In this document: in pieces, positions 56,281 to 64,000 of the stretch
Layout: each line of letters begins with the position of its first letter
Position numbering within the stretch: the stretch's first letter is position 1
Assembly (NCBI RefSeq): GCF_009604425.1
Contig: NZ_WEGI01000015.1
Location: forward strand, 1 to 64,000
Direction of reading: 5' to 3'
Length of the DNA: 64,000 bases
Source of the DNA: Nocardia aurantia
GTDB lineage: Bacteria; Actinomycetota; Actinomycetes; Mycobacteriales; Mycobacteriaceae
Notes under the pieces: model-generated
Told to the model about the DNA's origin: nothing
Database searches by the model: none
Seen by the model: only the letters and a program-made list of their open reading frames with translations
Position numbers and translations under genes: made by a program

Positions 56281-59200
56281 GTGGCAGGCAAGGCCCGCGT
56301 GCACGAGTTGGCAAAAGAACTCGGTGTCACGAGTAAAGAACTACTCGCAAGGCTCAAGGAGCAGGGCGAGTTCGTGAAGTCGGCGTCGTCGACGGTGGAA
56401 GCACCCGTCGCGCGCCGGTTGCGGGAGTCGTTCGCGTCCAAGTCCAACGGCTCCGCCAAGTCCTCCGGCAAGCCCGGTCAGAATCAAGGTCATCCGGCGG
56501 GTAAGCCGGGTTCCGGGCCGACGCCCGGCCCGCGTCCGGGTCCGCGCCCGCCCGCGCCTAACCAGAATCAGAATCAGGCCAAGCCGGCCGCGGCCGTGCC
56601 CGGTGCCGCCGCGGCTGCCGCGCCCGCGGCACCGGCGGCTCGGGTGGAGACGCCGCGTCTGGACGGCGTGAAGCCCGGCCCGGCGGCGCGCCCGGCTCCG
56701 GTTCCCGCACCGGAGCAGGCTCCCGCGGCTCCGGCCGCGCAGCAGGCGGCGGCGGCGGCCCCGCAGCAGTCCGCTCCGCAGCAGTCGGGCCCGCGGCCGG
56801 CCCCGGGCGGTGCGCGCCCCGGTCAGCAGCAGCGTCCGGGTGCCCCGCAGGGCAACGGCCCGCGTCCGGGTGGTGCCGGTCCGAAGCCCGGTCCGAAGCC
56901 GCCGCGCGTCGGCAACAACCCCTTCAGCTCCGCGCCCGAGCGGCCGGAACGGTCCGAGCGGCCCGCGCCGCGTCCGGGTGGTCCCCGTCCGGGTCCGGCT
57001 CAGGGTGGTCCGCGTCCGGGTCCGGCTCAGGGTGGTCCGCGTCCCGGTCCGGCTCCGGGTGGTCCCCGTCCGGGTCCGGCTCAGGGTGGTCCGCGTCCGG
57101 GTGCGGGCCAGGGTGGTCCGCGTCCGGGTCCCGGTGGCCCGCAGGGTGGGCCGCGTCCCGGCGGGCCGCGTCCGAGCCCCGGCTCGATGCCGCCGCGCCC
57201 GAATCCGGGTGCGATGCCGTCCCGTACGGCGCGTCCCGGCCCCGCCGGAGCGGGTCGTCCGGCCCGTCCGGGCGGCGGTCCCGGTGGCGCTCCGCGTCCG
57301 GGTGGTGGCGGCGGTGGCGGCTACCGCGGTGGCGGTGGCGGCCAGGGTGCGCCCGCGGCCGGTGCGGGTGCCGGTGCCGGTGGTGGCGGCGGTTTCCGCG
57401 GCCGTCCCGGTGGCGGCGGTGGCGGCGGTGGCCGTCCGGGTAGCGGTGGCGGTCGCGGCGGTGCCGCGGGTGCCTTCGGCCGTCCCGGTGGCGCGCCCCG
57501 CAAGGGCCGCAAGTCGAAGCGGCAGAAGCGCCAGGAATACGACTCGATGCAGGCGCCCGCCGTCGGTGGCGTGCGGCTGCCGCGCGGCAACGGCGAGATC
57601 ATCCGGCTCGCCCGCGGCGCCTCGCTGTCGGACTTCGCCGAGAAGATCAACGCCAACCCGGCCGCGCTGGTGCAGGCGCTGTTCAACCTCGGTGAGATGG
57701 TCACCGCGACCCAGTCGGTGAACGACGAGACCCTCGAGCTGCTCGGCGGCGAGATGAACTACGTCGTGCACGTCGTCTCGCCCGAGGACGAGGACCGCGA
57801 GCTGCTGGAGAGCTTCGACCTCACCTACGGCGAGGACGAGGGCGACGAGGACGACCTGCAGGTCCGTCCGCCGGTCGTGACCGTCATGGGTCACGTCGAC
57901 CACGGCAAGACCCGACTGCTGGACACCATCCGCAAGTCCAACGTCCGCGAGGCGGAGGCCGGCGGTATCACCCAGCACATCGGCGCCTACCAGGTGCAGG
58001 CCGATGTGGGCGGCAACGAGCGGTTGATCACCTTCATCGACACCCCGGGTCACGAGGCGTTCACCGCCATGCGTGCCCGTGGCGCGAAGGCGACCGATAT
58101 CGCGATCCTGGTGGTTGCCGCCGACGACGGCGTCATGCCGCAGACGGTGGAGGCCATCAACCACGCGCAGGCCGCCGACGTGCCGATCGTGGTGGCGGTG
58201 AACAAGATCGACAAGGAGGGTGCGAACCCGGACAAGATCCGGCAGCAGCTCACTGAGTACGGCCTGGTCACCGAGGAGTACGGCGGCGACACCATGTTCG
58301 TCGACATCTCCGCGAAGCAGGGCACGAACATCGACGCGCTGCTCGAGGCCGTGGTGCTGACCGCGGACGCGGCGCTGGACCTGCGGGCCAACCCGGACCA
58401 GGACGCGCAGGGTGTCGCCATCGAGGCGCACCTCGACCGCGGCCGCGGCCCGGTGGCCACCGTGCTGGTGCAGCGCGGCACGCTGCGGGTCGGCGACTCG
58501 ATCGTCGCCGGCGATGCCTACGGCCGCGTCCGCCGCATGGTCGACGAGCACGGCGACGACGTCAACGAGGCGTTGCCGTCGCGTCCGGTCCAGGTCATCG
58601 GCTTCACGTCGGTGCCCGGAGCCGGTGACAACCTGCTCGTCGTCGAGGAGGACCGGATCGCCCGGCAGATCGCCGACCGCCGCAATGCGCGCAAGCGCAA
58701 CGCGCTGGCCGCGCGCAGCCGCAAGCGGATCAGCCTCGAGGATCTGGATGCCGCGCTGAAGGAGACCAGTGAGCTCAACCTGATCCTCAAGGGCGACAAC
58801 TCGGGTACGGTCGAGGCCCTCGAACAGGCCCTGCTGGACATCGAGGTGGGTGACGAGGTGCGGCTGCGGGTCATCGACCGCGGTGTCGGTGGTGTCACCG
58901 AGACCAACGTCAACCTGGCGTCCGCGTCGAACGCGATCATCATCGGGTTCAACGTGCGGGCCGAGGGCAAGGCCACCGAGCTGGCCAACCGCGAGGGTGT
59001 GGAGATCCGGTACTACTCGGTGATCTACCAGGCCATCGACGATGTCGAGAAGGCCCTCAAGGGCATGCTCAAGCCGATCTACGAGGAGCACGAACTGGGC
59101 CGGGCGGAGATCCGGGCCATCTTCCGCTCGTCGAAGTTCGGCAACATCGCCGGCTGCATGATCACCTCGGGTTCGGTGAAGCGCAATGCCAAGGCCCGGC

Positions 59201-59376
59201 TGCTGCGCGACAACATGGTGGTCGCCGAGACCACCATCCAGTCGCTGCGCCGGGAGAAGGACGACGCCACCGAGGTCCGCGAAGGGTTCGAGTGCGGTAT
59301 CACGCTTTCCTACAACGACATCAAGGAAGGCGACATCATCGAGGCCTACGAGCTTCGTGAGAAGCCGCGGGACTGA
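56281..59376 (+). CDS. infB: Translation initiation factor IF-2 with long repeat-rich N-terminus
   Basis: A 1031-residue GTPase that places fMet-tRNA on the 30S subunit. It begins with the IF2N helix (ARVHELAKELGVTSKELLAR), then an unusually long Pro/Gly/Arg/Ala-rich region (about 60-430) containing 9-residue GPRPGPAQG repeats and Gly-rich stretches. The second IF2N domain, linker and G domain follow: GHVDHGKTRLLD (G1), DTPGHEAFTAMRARGA (G3) and NKIDKE (G4). Domains II-IV end in GDIIEAYELREK. GTG 56281 has GAGGAG 6 nt upstream. M. tuberculosis IF-2 is about 900 residues, so the expansion is in the disordered N-terminus. Confidence 0.98.
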   Translation: MAGKARVHELAKELGVTSKELLARLKEQGEFVKSASSTVEAPVARRLRESFASKSNGSAKSSGKPGQNQGHPAGKPGSGPTPGPRPGPRPPAPNQNQNQAKPAAAVPGAAAAAAPAAPAARVETPRLDGVKPGPAARPAPVPAPEQAPAAPAAQQAAAAAPQQSAPQQSGPRPAPGGARPGQQQRPGAPQGNGPRPGGAGPKPGPKPPRVGNNPFSSAPERPERSERPAPRPGGPRPGPAQGGPRPGPAQGGPRPGPAPGGPRPGPAQGGPRPGAGQGGPRPGPGGPQGGPRPGGPRPSPGSMPPRPNPGAMPSRTARPGPAGAGRPARPGGGPGGAPRPGGGGGGGYRGGGGGQGAPAAGAGAGAGGGGGFRGRPGGGGGGGGRPGSGGGRGGAAGAFGRPGGAPRKGRKSKRQKRQEYDSMQAPAVGGVRLPRGNGEIIRLARGASLSDFAEKINANPAALVQALFNLGEMVTATQSVNDETLELLGGEMNYVVHVVSPEDEDRELLESFDLTYGEDEGDEDDLQVRPPVVTVMGHVDHGKTRLLDTIRKSNVREAEAGGITQHIGAYQVQADVGGNERLITFIDTPGHEAFTAMRARGAKATDIAILVVAADDGVMPQTVEAINHAQAADVPIVVAVNKIDKEGANPDKIRQQLTEYGLVTEEYGGDTMFVDISAKQGTNIDALLEAVVLTADAALDLRANPDQDAQGVAIEAHLDRGRGPVATVLVQRGTLRVGDSIVAGDAYGRVRRMVDEHGDDVNEALPSRPVQVIGFTSVPGAGDNLLVVEEDRIARQIADRRNARKRNALAARSRKRISLEDLDAALKETSELNLILKGDNSGTVEALEQALLDIEVGDEVRLRVIDRGVGGVTETNVNLASASNAIIIGFNVRAEGKATELANREGVEIRYYSVIYQAIDDVEKALKGMLKPIYEEHELGRAEIRAIFRSSKFGNIAGCMITSGSVKRNAKARLLRDNMVVAETTIQSLRREKDDATEVREGFECGITLSYNDIKEGDIIEAYELREKPRD
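56995..57156 (+). repeat. 27-bp repeat tract in infB N-terminus
   Basis: About six imperfect tandem 27-bp units encode GPRPGPAQG-type nonapeptides in the disordered region of IF-2. Boundaries are approximate because neighbouring sequence has similar composition. Confidence 0.75.
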
Positions 59377-59384
59377 GTTCGCAC

Positions 59385-59422
59385 CGATCCGCCGTCCCGG
59401 TGACCGCCGGGACGGCGGATCG
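59385..59422 (+). terminator. Strong hairpin after infB
   Basis: A perfect 16-bp GC-rich stem with a 6-nt loop (59385-59400 with 59407-59422) lies 9 bp after the infB stop and 23 bp before the next start. No U-tract follows, so it may be a U-less terminator, an attenuator or a processing/stability element inside the operon. Confidence 0.65.
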
Positions 59423-59445
59423 AGTACCACGAAGAAGGTGAGCCG

Positions 59446-59736
59446 TTGTTCGTGGGAGCGCTGGAATTCGACCTCCTACTCGGCGATGTGCATTCGCTGA
59501 AGGAGAAGCGCTCCGTGATCCGGCCCGTGATCGCCGAATTGCAACGATTCGGTGTGTGCGCGGCCGAGGGCGGGGAACACGACAAATACCGCCGCGCATT
59601 GCTGGGCGTCGCGATGGTCAGTGCCGAGATGGGACATCTCACGGAGGTGCTCGACCGCTGTGAACGCCACGTCGCGGCGCGTCCGGAGTTACAGTTGCTG
59701 GCAGTGCGCCGCCGTATCTTCGGGCCCGAAGATTAG
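59446..59736 (+). CDS. ylxP: DUF503 protein (YlxP-like)
   Basis: A 96-residue protein of the DUF503/YlxP family, found between infB and rbfA. VGALEFDLLLGDVHSLKEKR is the diagnostic start and LLGVAMVSAEMGHLTEVLDR the middle helix-strand. TTG 59446 is the start, with GAAGGTGAG about 3-11 nt upstream; there is no ATG/GTG at a better position. Family role is unknown, presumably ribosome-related. It lies 15 bp before rbfA. Confidence 0.92.
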   Translation: MFVGALEFDLLLGDVHSLKEKRSVIRPVIAELQRFGVCAAEGGEHDKYRRALLGVAMVSAEMGHLTEVLDRCERHVAARPELQLLAVRRRIFGPED

Positions 59737-59751
59737 AAGAGGAGATGCGCC

Positions 59752-60201
59752 ATGGTGGATCAGGCCAGGGCACGCCGACTCGCGAAGCGGATCGTGACGA
59801 TCGTCGGCACGGCGATCGAGCACGAGATCAAGGATCCGCGGTTGCGTTTCGTCACCATCACAGATGCCAAGGTGACCGGTGACCTGCGGGAAGCCACCGT
59901 CTATTACACGGTGATGGGTGAGACCATCGACGCCGAGCCGGACTACGCGAGTGCCGCGGAGGGCCTGAAGAAGGCCACCGGCGTGCTGCGCTCCACGGTG
60001 GGCGCGGCGACCGGGGTGAAGTTCACCCCGACGCTGGCGTTCGTGCTCGACACCGTGCCCGACGCGGCACGGCAGATGGAGGAACTGCTGGCGCGCGCCC
60101 GAGCAGTCGACGAGCGGGTCGCCCGCGTCGCGGCGGGCGCCACTCCTGCCGGTGCGGCGGACCCCTACAAGTCCGACGACGAACAGGACGATGACGACTG
60201 A
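59752..60201 (+). CDS. rbfA: Ribosome-binding factor A
   Basis: A 149-residue KH-fold protein that matures the 30S subunit (16S 5' end). RARRLAKRIVTIVGTAIEHE starts the domain; IKDPRLRFVTITDAKVTGDL is the diagnostic block and TPTLAFVLDTVPDAARQMEE the conserved end. A flexible Ala-rich and Asp-rich tail (about 120-149) follows, as in other actinobacteria. AGAGGAGAT precedes ATG 59752. It is in the same operon as infB and the DHH phosphoesterase. Confidence 0.97.
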   Translation: MVDQARARRLAKRIVTIVGTAIEHEIKDPRLRFVTITDAKVTGDLREATVYYTVMGETIDAEPDYASAAEGLKKATGVLRSTVGAATGVKFTPTLAFVLDTVPDAARQMEELLARARAVDERVARVAAGATPAGAADPYKSDDEQDDDD

Positions 60202-60231
60202 CCGCCGCGAGCGGCGGCTGACGGGCGAGCG

Positions 60232-61257
60232 ATGACGGCGGAAATTCCGGCCGAGGTACCGGCCGTGGACGTGTCCGTCGCCGTCTCGACGTTGGCGGCC
60301 GCGCGGTCGGTGACCGTGTTGTGTCACGTCCAGCCGGATGCGGACACCCTCGGCAGCGGTCTGGCCCTGGCCCAGGTGCTGCATCGCCGCGGGGTGCCCG
60401 TGCGGGTGTCGTTCGCCGAACCGGCCGAACTGCCCGCCTCGATGCGCTCGCTGCCCGGTGTGGAACACGTGGTTCCGGCCGGGGAGGTGCCGGCCGAGGT
60501 GGATCTGCTGGTCACCGTCGACTGCGGTAGCCGGGGACGGCTGGGTGCGCTGGCCGATCGGCTGGCGGGCGCCGGAACCGTGCTGGTCCTCGACCATCAC
60601 CGGTCGAACACCCGATTCGGCACGGTCAACGTCATCGATGAGAACGCCGCGTCCACGACCACGCTGGTGGCGCGCATCCTCGACGCCTGGGGCGAGCCGA
60701 TCGATCGCGATGTCGCGCACTGTCTCTACGCCGGGCTGGTCACCGATACCGGATCCTTCCGCTGGGGTGGTTCCGGTTCGCACGCCCTCGCCGAGCGGTT
60801 GCTCGCGACCGGTATCGACGGCGGCGGGATCACCCGCTTCCTGATGGATACGCATCCGTTCGGCTGGCTGCCGATGCTGTCGCGGGTGCTCGGTTCCGCC
60901 CGGCTGCTGCCGGAGATCGGCGGCGCCGGCCTGGTGTACGTGTTCGTGCGGCGCGAGGACGTCGGCGGTCTCCGCTCGGAAGAGGTGGAGAGCGTCATCG
61001 ACATCATCCGCACCACGGCCGAGGCCGGGGTGGCCGCGGTGTTCAAACAGACCCGTAGCTCCTCGAACACCTGGACGGTGTCGCTGCGCTCCCGCGACAC
61101 CGGTATCGGGACCGGCGACGGCGTGGACGTCGCCCGGGTGGCGGGTCTGCTCGGCGGCGGCGGCCACCGCTACGCCTCCGGTTACACCACCACCGGTACC
61201 CCGGATGACCTGGTCGCCGCACTGGTCCGCGCGCTCGATCCGGTCGCCGCGTCGTAA
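60232..61257 (+). CDS. DHH/DHHA1 phosphoesterase (NrnA-like nanoRNase/pAp phosphatase)
   Basis: A 341-residue DHH-family enzyme that hydrolyses short oligoribonucleotides, pAp or cyclic dinucleotide products. Metal motifs are CHVQPDADTLGSGLALAQVL (HxxxDxDxxGS), VTVDCGS, LDHHRSNTRFG and YAGLVTDTGSFRW. The C-terminal DHHA1 domain has LLGGGGHRYASGYT. M. tuberculosis Rv2837c (same position) degrades c-di-AMP/pAp. ATG 60232 lies 30 bp after rbfA; residues before about 25 are poorly conserved. It lies in the rbfA operon. Confidence 0.95.
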   Translation: MTAEIPAEVPAVDVSVAVSTLAAARSVTVLCHVQPDADTLGSGLALAQVLHRRGVPVRVSFAEPAELPASMRSLPGVEHVVPAGEVPAEVDLLVTVDCGSRGRLGALADRLAGAGTVLVLDHHRSNTRFGTVNVIDENAASTTTLVARILDAWGEPIDRDVAHCLYAGLVTDTGSFRWGGSGSHALAERLLATGIDGGGITRFLMDTHPFGWLPMLSRVLGSARLLPEIGGAGLVYVFVRREDVGGLRSEEVESVIDIIRTTAEAGVAAVFKQTRSSSNTWTVSLRSRDTGIGTGDGVDVARVAGLLGGGGHRYASGYTTTGTPDDLVAALVRALDPVAAS

Positions 61258-61325
61258 CGCGATGTCCGAGTGGTTTCGTACGCTGACGTCGGCGGTGGTT
61301 TCGGGCGTGAAGCGGGAAGTGTGGC

Positions 61326-62681
61326 GTGGTCGACTCTGAATACGATGTCGAGGCGGGAGCGTCCGTCGTCGGACCGCGGCGCATTCTCGGGATCGCCGTG
61401 CCGACCCTCGGGGTGCTCGTCGCGGAGCCGATTTATCTGCTGTGGGACATGGCCGTCGTGGGGCGGCTCGGTGCGCTGGCGCTGGCCGGTCTGGCGGTCG
61501 GGGGATTGGTGCTCGGTCAGGTCGGGTCGCAGCTGACGTTCCTGACCTACGGGACCACCGCGCGGTCGGCGCGGCGGTTCGGGGCGGGGGATCGGCGCGG
61601 GGCGCTCGAGGAGGGGGTGCAGGCGAGCTGGGCGGCTGTCGCCATCGGGTTTCTGATAGTCGTTGTGCTGGAAGCGTTTTCGAGACCTTTGACCCGGTTG
61701 ATCGCGGGTGGCGCGGATATCGCGGACGAGGCGTCGCGCTGGTTGCGGATCGCCTTGTTCGGGGTGCCGTTGATCCTGCTGACCATGGCCGGCAACGGGT
61801 GGTTGCGCGGGGTGCAGCAGACCCGCCGGCCGCTGGCGTTCGTGGTGGCGGGACTGGTCGTGTCGGGGGTGCTGTGCCCGATGCTGGTGCACGGACTGGC
61901 CGGGGCGCCGCGCATGGGCCTCACCGGGTCGGCGGTGGCGAATCTGGCCGGGCAGGTGGTGGCGGCCGGACTGTTCCTGATCGCGCTGGTGCGGGAACGG
62001 GTGCCGCTGGCGCCGCAGCCGCGGATCATGCGGGCGCAGGTGGTGCTGGGACGGGATCTGCTGGTGCGCAGCCTGGCGTTCCAGGCCTGTTTCGTCTCGG
62101 CCGGTGCGGTGGCGTCGCGATTCGGCGCGGCCTCGGTGGCGGCACACCAGCTGGTGCTGCAACTGTGGAATCTGCTGGCGATGGTGCTGGATTCGCTGGC
62201 CATCGCGGCCCAGACCCTGGTCGGTGCGGCGCTGGGGGCCGGGGACGCCCCCGGCGCCCGCGGGCTGGCCCGCCGGATCACGGCGTGGTCGACGGTGTTC
62301 GCGGTGATGCTGGCGGTGGTGTTCCTGGCCGGCTGGGCGGTGATCCCGCAGCTGTTCACCGCCGATGCCGCGGTCCTGGATCGGGTGCACGTGATCTGGT
62401 GGTTCTTCGTCGCCCTGATCCCGGCGGCCGGGGTGGTGTTCGCGCTCGACGGGGTGCTGCTGGGCGCGGGTGACGCCGCCTATCTGCGCAACACCACCAT
62501 GGCCGCCGCATTGGTCGGCTTCCTGCCGGTGATCTGGCTGGCGCTGGCCTGCCGGTGGGGGATCGCCGGGATCTGGTCCGGGCTGTCGGCGTTCATCGTG
62601 CTGCGGCTGCTCGCGGTCGTGGTCCGGGCGGTGTCGGGCCGCTGGACCCACCTCGGTGCGGAGGTGCCGCGTCCGGTGTGA
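61326..62681 (+). CDS. dinF: MATE-family efflux transporter (DinF-like)
   Basis: A 451-residue, 12-helix multidrug/toxin extrusion transporter. GIAVPTLGVLVAEPIYLLWD is the first helix with the conserved P; VGGLVLGQVGSQLTFLTYGT and TAVSARRFGAGDRRGALEEG form the first MATE repeat, and AGVVFALDGVLLGAGDAAYL the second. It exports cationic or hydrophobic compounds by proton or sodium antiport. GGAAG precedes GTG 61326. Position after the DHH gene matches dinF (Rv2836c) in M. tuberculosis. Confidence 0.93.
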   Translation: MVDSEYDVEAGASVVGPRRILGIAVPTLGVLVAEPIYLLWDMAVVGRLGALALAGLAVGGLVLGQVGSQLTFLTYGTTARSARRFGAGDRRGALEEGVQASWAAVAIGFLIVVVLEAFSRPLTRLIAGGADIADEASRWLRIALFGVPLILLTMAGNGWLRGVQQTRRPLAFVVAGLVVSGVLCPMLVHGLAGAPRMGLTGSAVANLAGQVVAAGLFLIALVRERVPLAPQPRIMRAQVVLGRDLLVRSLAFQACFVSAGAVASRFGAASVAAHQLVLQLWNLLAMVLDSLAIAAQTLVGAALGAGDAPGARGLARRITAWSTVFAVMLAVVFLAGWAVIPQLFTADAAVLDRVHVIWWFFVALIPAAGVVFALDGVLLGAGDAAYLRNTTMAAALVGFLPVIWLALACRWGIAGIWSGLSAFIVLRLLAVVVRAVSGRWTHLGAEVPRPV

Positions 62682-62782
62682 GCCGGGCGATTGGCCGGGT
62701 ATCCGGGCGGCGTGGGAATCTTGAGACCGGCGTCGCGGTTGCCGAACGCAGGCCGTGGCAGCGAGCAGAGAGGTGGGACCGG

Positions 62783-63742
62783 GTGAGTCCGAAGTTGTGG
62801 GCGGTGAGCGATATCCATGTCGGTCACCAGGGCAACAAGCCGGTCGTCGAGGGGATCCGGGCGGAATCACCGGAGGATTGGCTGATCGTCGCGGGCGATG
62901 TCGGGGAGAAGACCGACGACATCCGGTGGGCGTTGCAGACCCTGCGCGGCCGGTTCGCGAAGGTGATCTGGGTGCCCGGCAACCACGAGTTGTGGACCAC
63001 CGCGAAGGATCCGGTCCAGATGCACGGCGCGCCCCGCTACGACTATCTGGTATCGATGTGCCGGGACCTGGACGTGCTCACCCCGGAGGATCCGTTCCCC
63101 GAGTGGATCGGCGGCGGCGCCGAGGAATTCGGCCGGCCGGTCACGCTGGCCCCGCTGTTCGTGCTCTACGACTATTCGTGGCGGCCCGAGGGCACCACGA
63201 CCAACGCCGAGGCGCTGGCGCTGGCCCGCGAACGCAATGTGGTCGCCACCGACGAGTTCCTGCTGTCGCCGCAGCCGTACCTGACCCGCGACGCCTGGTG
63301 CCATGCCCGGGTGCAGTACACCCAGCGGCGGCTGGACGCGGTCGCGCCGGACACCCCGCTGGTGCTGATCAACCATTTCCCGCTGGTGCGGGAGCCCACC
63401 CGGACCCTGTTCTATCCGGAGTTCGCGCTGTGGTGCGGCACCGATCGGACCGCCGACTGGCACACCCGCTACAACGTGACCTGCGCGGTGTACGGGCATC
63501 TGCACATTCCGCGGACCACCTGGTACGACGGGGTGCGGTTCGAGGAGGTGTCGCTCGGCTACCCGCGGGAGTGGCAGCGTCGCGGCCTGCCGGACAAGTT
63601 GTTGCGGCAGATCCTGCCCACCCCGGAGTACGGCCCGGGCGATCTCAACGAGTGGGGCGGTCATTTCCAGCTGACCCCGGAGATGCGGGAGGCCGCGGTG
63701 AAGATGCGCGAGATGGCACAGCGCCGCCGCGGGCTGAATTGA
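62783..63742 (+). CDS. Calcineurin-like metallophosphoesterase
   Basis: A 319-residue binuclear metallophosphoesterase. Metal-binding motifs are VSDIHVGHQGN (DxH), IVAGDVGEKTDDI (GDxxE-like), VPGNHELWTTAKD (GNHE), INHFPLVREPT (H) and VYGHLHIPRTTWYDG (GHxH). Architecture resembles M. tuberculosis Rv2795c, located next to pptT there, and pptT follows here as well. GTG 62783 has AGGTGG about 8 nt upstream; the longer open frame to 62555 overlaps dinF. Substrate is unknown, possibly a nucleotide or phospholipid-derived phosphoester. Confidence 0.92.
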   Translation: MSPKLWAVSDIHVGHQGNKPVVEGIRAESPEDWLIVAGDVGEKTDDIRWALQTLRGRFAKVIWVPGNHELWTTAKDPVQMHGAPRYDYLVSMCRDLDVLTPEDPFPEWIGGGAEEFGRPVTLAPLFVLYDYSWRPEGTTTNAEALALARERNVVATDEFLLSPQPYLTRDAWCHARVQYTQRRLDAVAPDTPLVLINHFPLVREPTRTLFYPEFALWCGTDRTADWHTRYNVTCAVYGHLHIPRTTWYDGVRFEEVSLGYPREWQRRGLPDKLLRQILPTPEYGPGDLNEWGGHFQLTPEMREAAVKMREMAQRRRGLN

Positions 63743-63908
63743 CGCAGCGCCGCCGCGGGCCGAGCCGGCCCAGGCGGCGGCTGATCGGCACAGCGCCGCC
63801 GTGGGCGGAATCGAGTCGTGTGCGCACGGGCGAGCGGCGGATCGTAGGCTTTCGATCGGTACGGACGGTTCGAATCAGGAGGCGGTCATCGAGGAGCGGG
63901 CGAGCACG

Positions 63909-64000
63909 GTGGGGTCGGCGCGGTTGATCGGGCAGATCCTGCCGTCCGGAGTGGCATCCGCCGAGCTGCTGGACTATCCGGAGGGTCTCCGGCCGTTTCC
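63909..64000 (+). CDS. pptT: 4'-phosphopantetheinyl transferase (PptT-like), 5' part only
   Basis: The first 30 codons end at the window edge. The peptide RLIGQILPSGVASAELLDYP then EGLRPF matches the start of PptT (M. tuberculosis: ...VASVLPATVFEDLAYAELYSDPPGL...), the Sfp-type enzyme that activates acyl carrier proteins of PKS and NRPS systems. GTG 63909 is the best start, with GAGGAG about 12 nt upstream. Position after the metallophosphoesterase agrees with M. tuberculosis. The catalytic parts are outside the window. Confidence 0.75.
   Translation, partial: MGSARLIGQILPSGVASAELLDYPEGLRPF

Noticed and set aside
56341..59430. 1029-residue open frame antisense to infB
   Set aside because: It mirrors infB codons in a very GC-rich gene, has an Arg/Thr repeat composition typical of antisense frames, and shows no family motif. 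infB on the other strand is unmistakable.

Overview
This window comes from a high-GC actinobacterium of the order Mycobacteriales, most likely Nocardia or a close relative. Coding density is high, codons are strongly G/C-biased at the third position, and GTG starts are common. From about 23.7 kb onward the gene order follows a block I know from Mycobacterium tuberculosis (Rv2861c mapB, Rv2854, mqo, Rv2851c, Rv2850c, cobO, cobB, cysG, efpA, proS, Rv2844/Rv2843, rimP, nusA, ylxR, infB, rbfA, DHH phosphoesterase, dinF), with extra genes inserted. The genus is inferred; no rRNA or tRNA gene was seen.

Region 1 (1-23.6 kb) is accessory. It starts with a cut SARP/BTAD-like gene and a toxin-antitoxin pair whose promoter is overlapped by an inverted repeat. 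Two paralogous membrane Ser/Thr kinases with related ectodomains flank a four-repeat IPT/TIG protein and an HTH-like protein of unknown function. Next comes a tightly coupled minus-strand operon (acyltransferase, P450, secreted SGNH hydrolase, SDR) beside a divergent methyltransferase and a convergent ATPase-LuxR regulator, which looks like a small specialised-metabolism locus. Then follow a luciferase-like oxidoreductase, an EF-hand protein, an ECF41/SigJ sigma factor with its divergent carboxymuconolactone decarboxylase partner, a CipC-like DUF3759 protein, a DUF4232 lipoprotein, an orphan NphB-type aromatic prenyltransferase, a membrane protein joining two DUF1003 domains to RyR-like repeats, and a thiamine-diphosphate enzyme.

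Region 2 (23.7-44.6 kb) holds map and most cobalamin/corrinoid genes in the window: cobQ, a ChlI/ChlD-type chelatase subunit, cobO, cobB, cobE-like and cysG/cobA. Between them lie mqo, a GNAT, a divergent HxlR/NAD(P)-binding pair around a perfect palindrome, a sirtuin, a WD40 gene remnant, a secreted Ig-like protein, a DUF2293 protein and a coupled phosphotransferase/hypothetical pair. CobB carries a 42-bp minisatellite in its interdomain linker.

Region 3 (44.6-53.8 kb) contains the EfpA-like efflux pump, a Uma2-family protein overlapping an ankyrin gene tail to tail, a membrane-anchored solute-binding protein, yaaA, proS and two small proteins separated by a 48-bp minisatellite.

Region 4 (54-64 kb) is the conserved translation and ribosome-maturation operon rimP-nusA-ylxR-infB-DUF503-rbfA-DHH phosphoesterase-MATE. 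It is followed by a metallophosphoesterase and the start of a PptT-like phosphopantetheinyl transferase cut by the window end.

A recurrent regulatory pattern is a TANNNT -10 element 6-8 nt before a start codon that lacks a Shine-Dalgarno sequence. I count thirteen genes with it, consistent with leaderless mRNAs.
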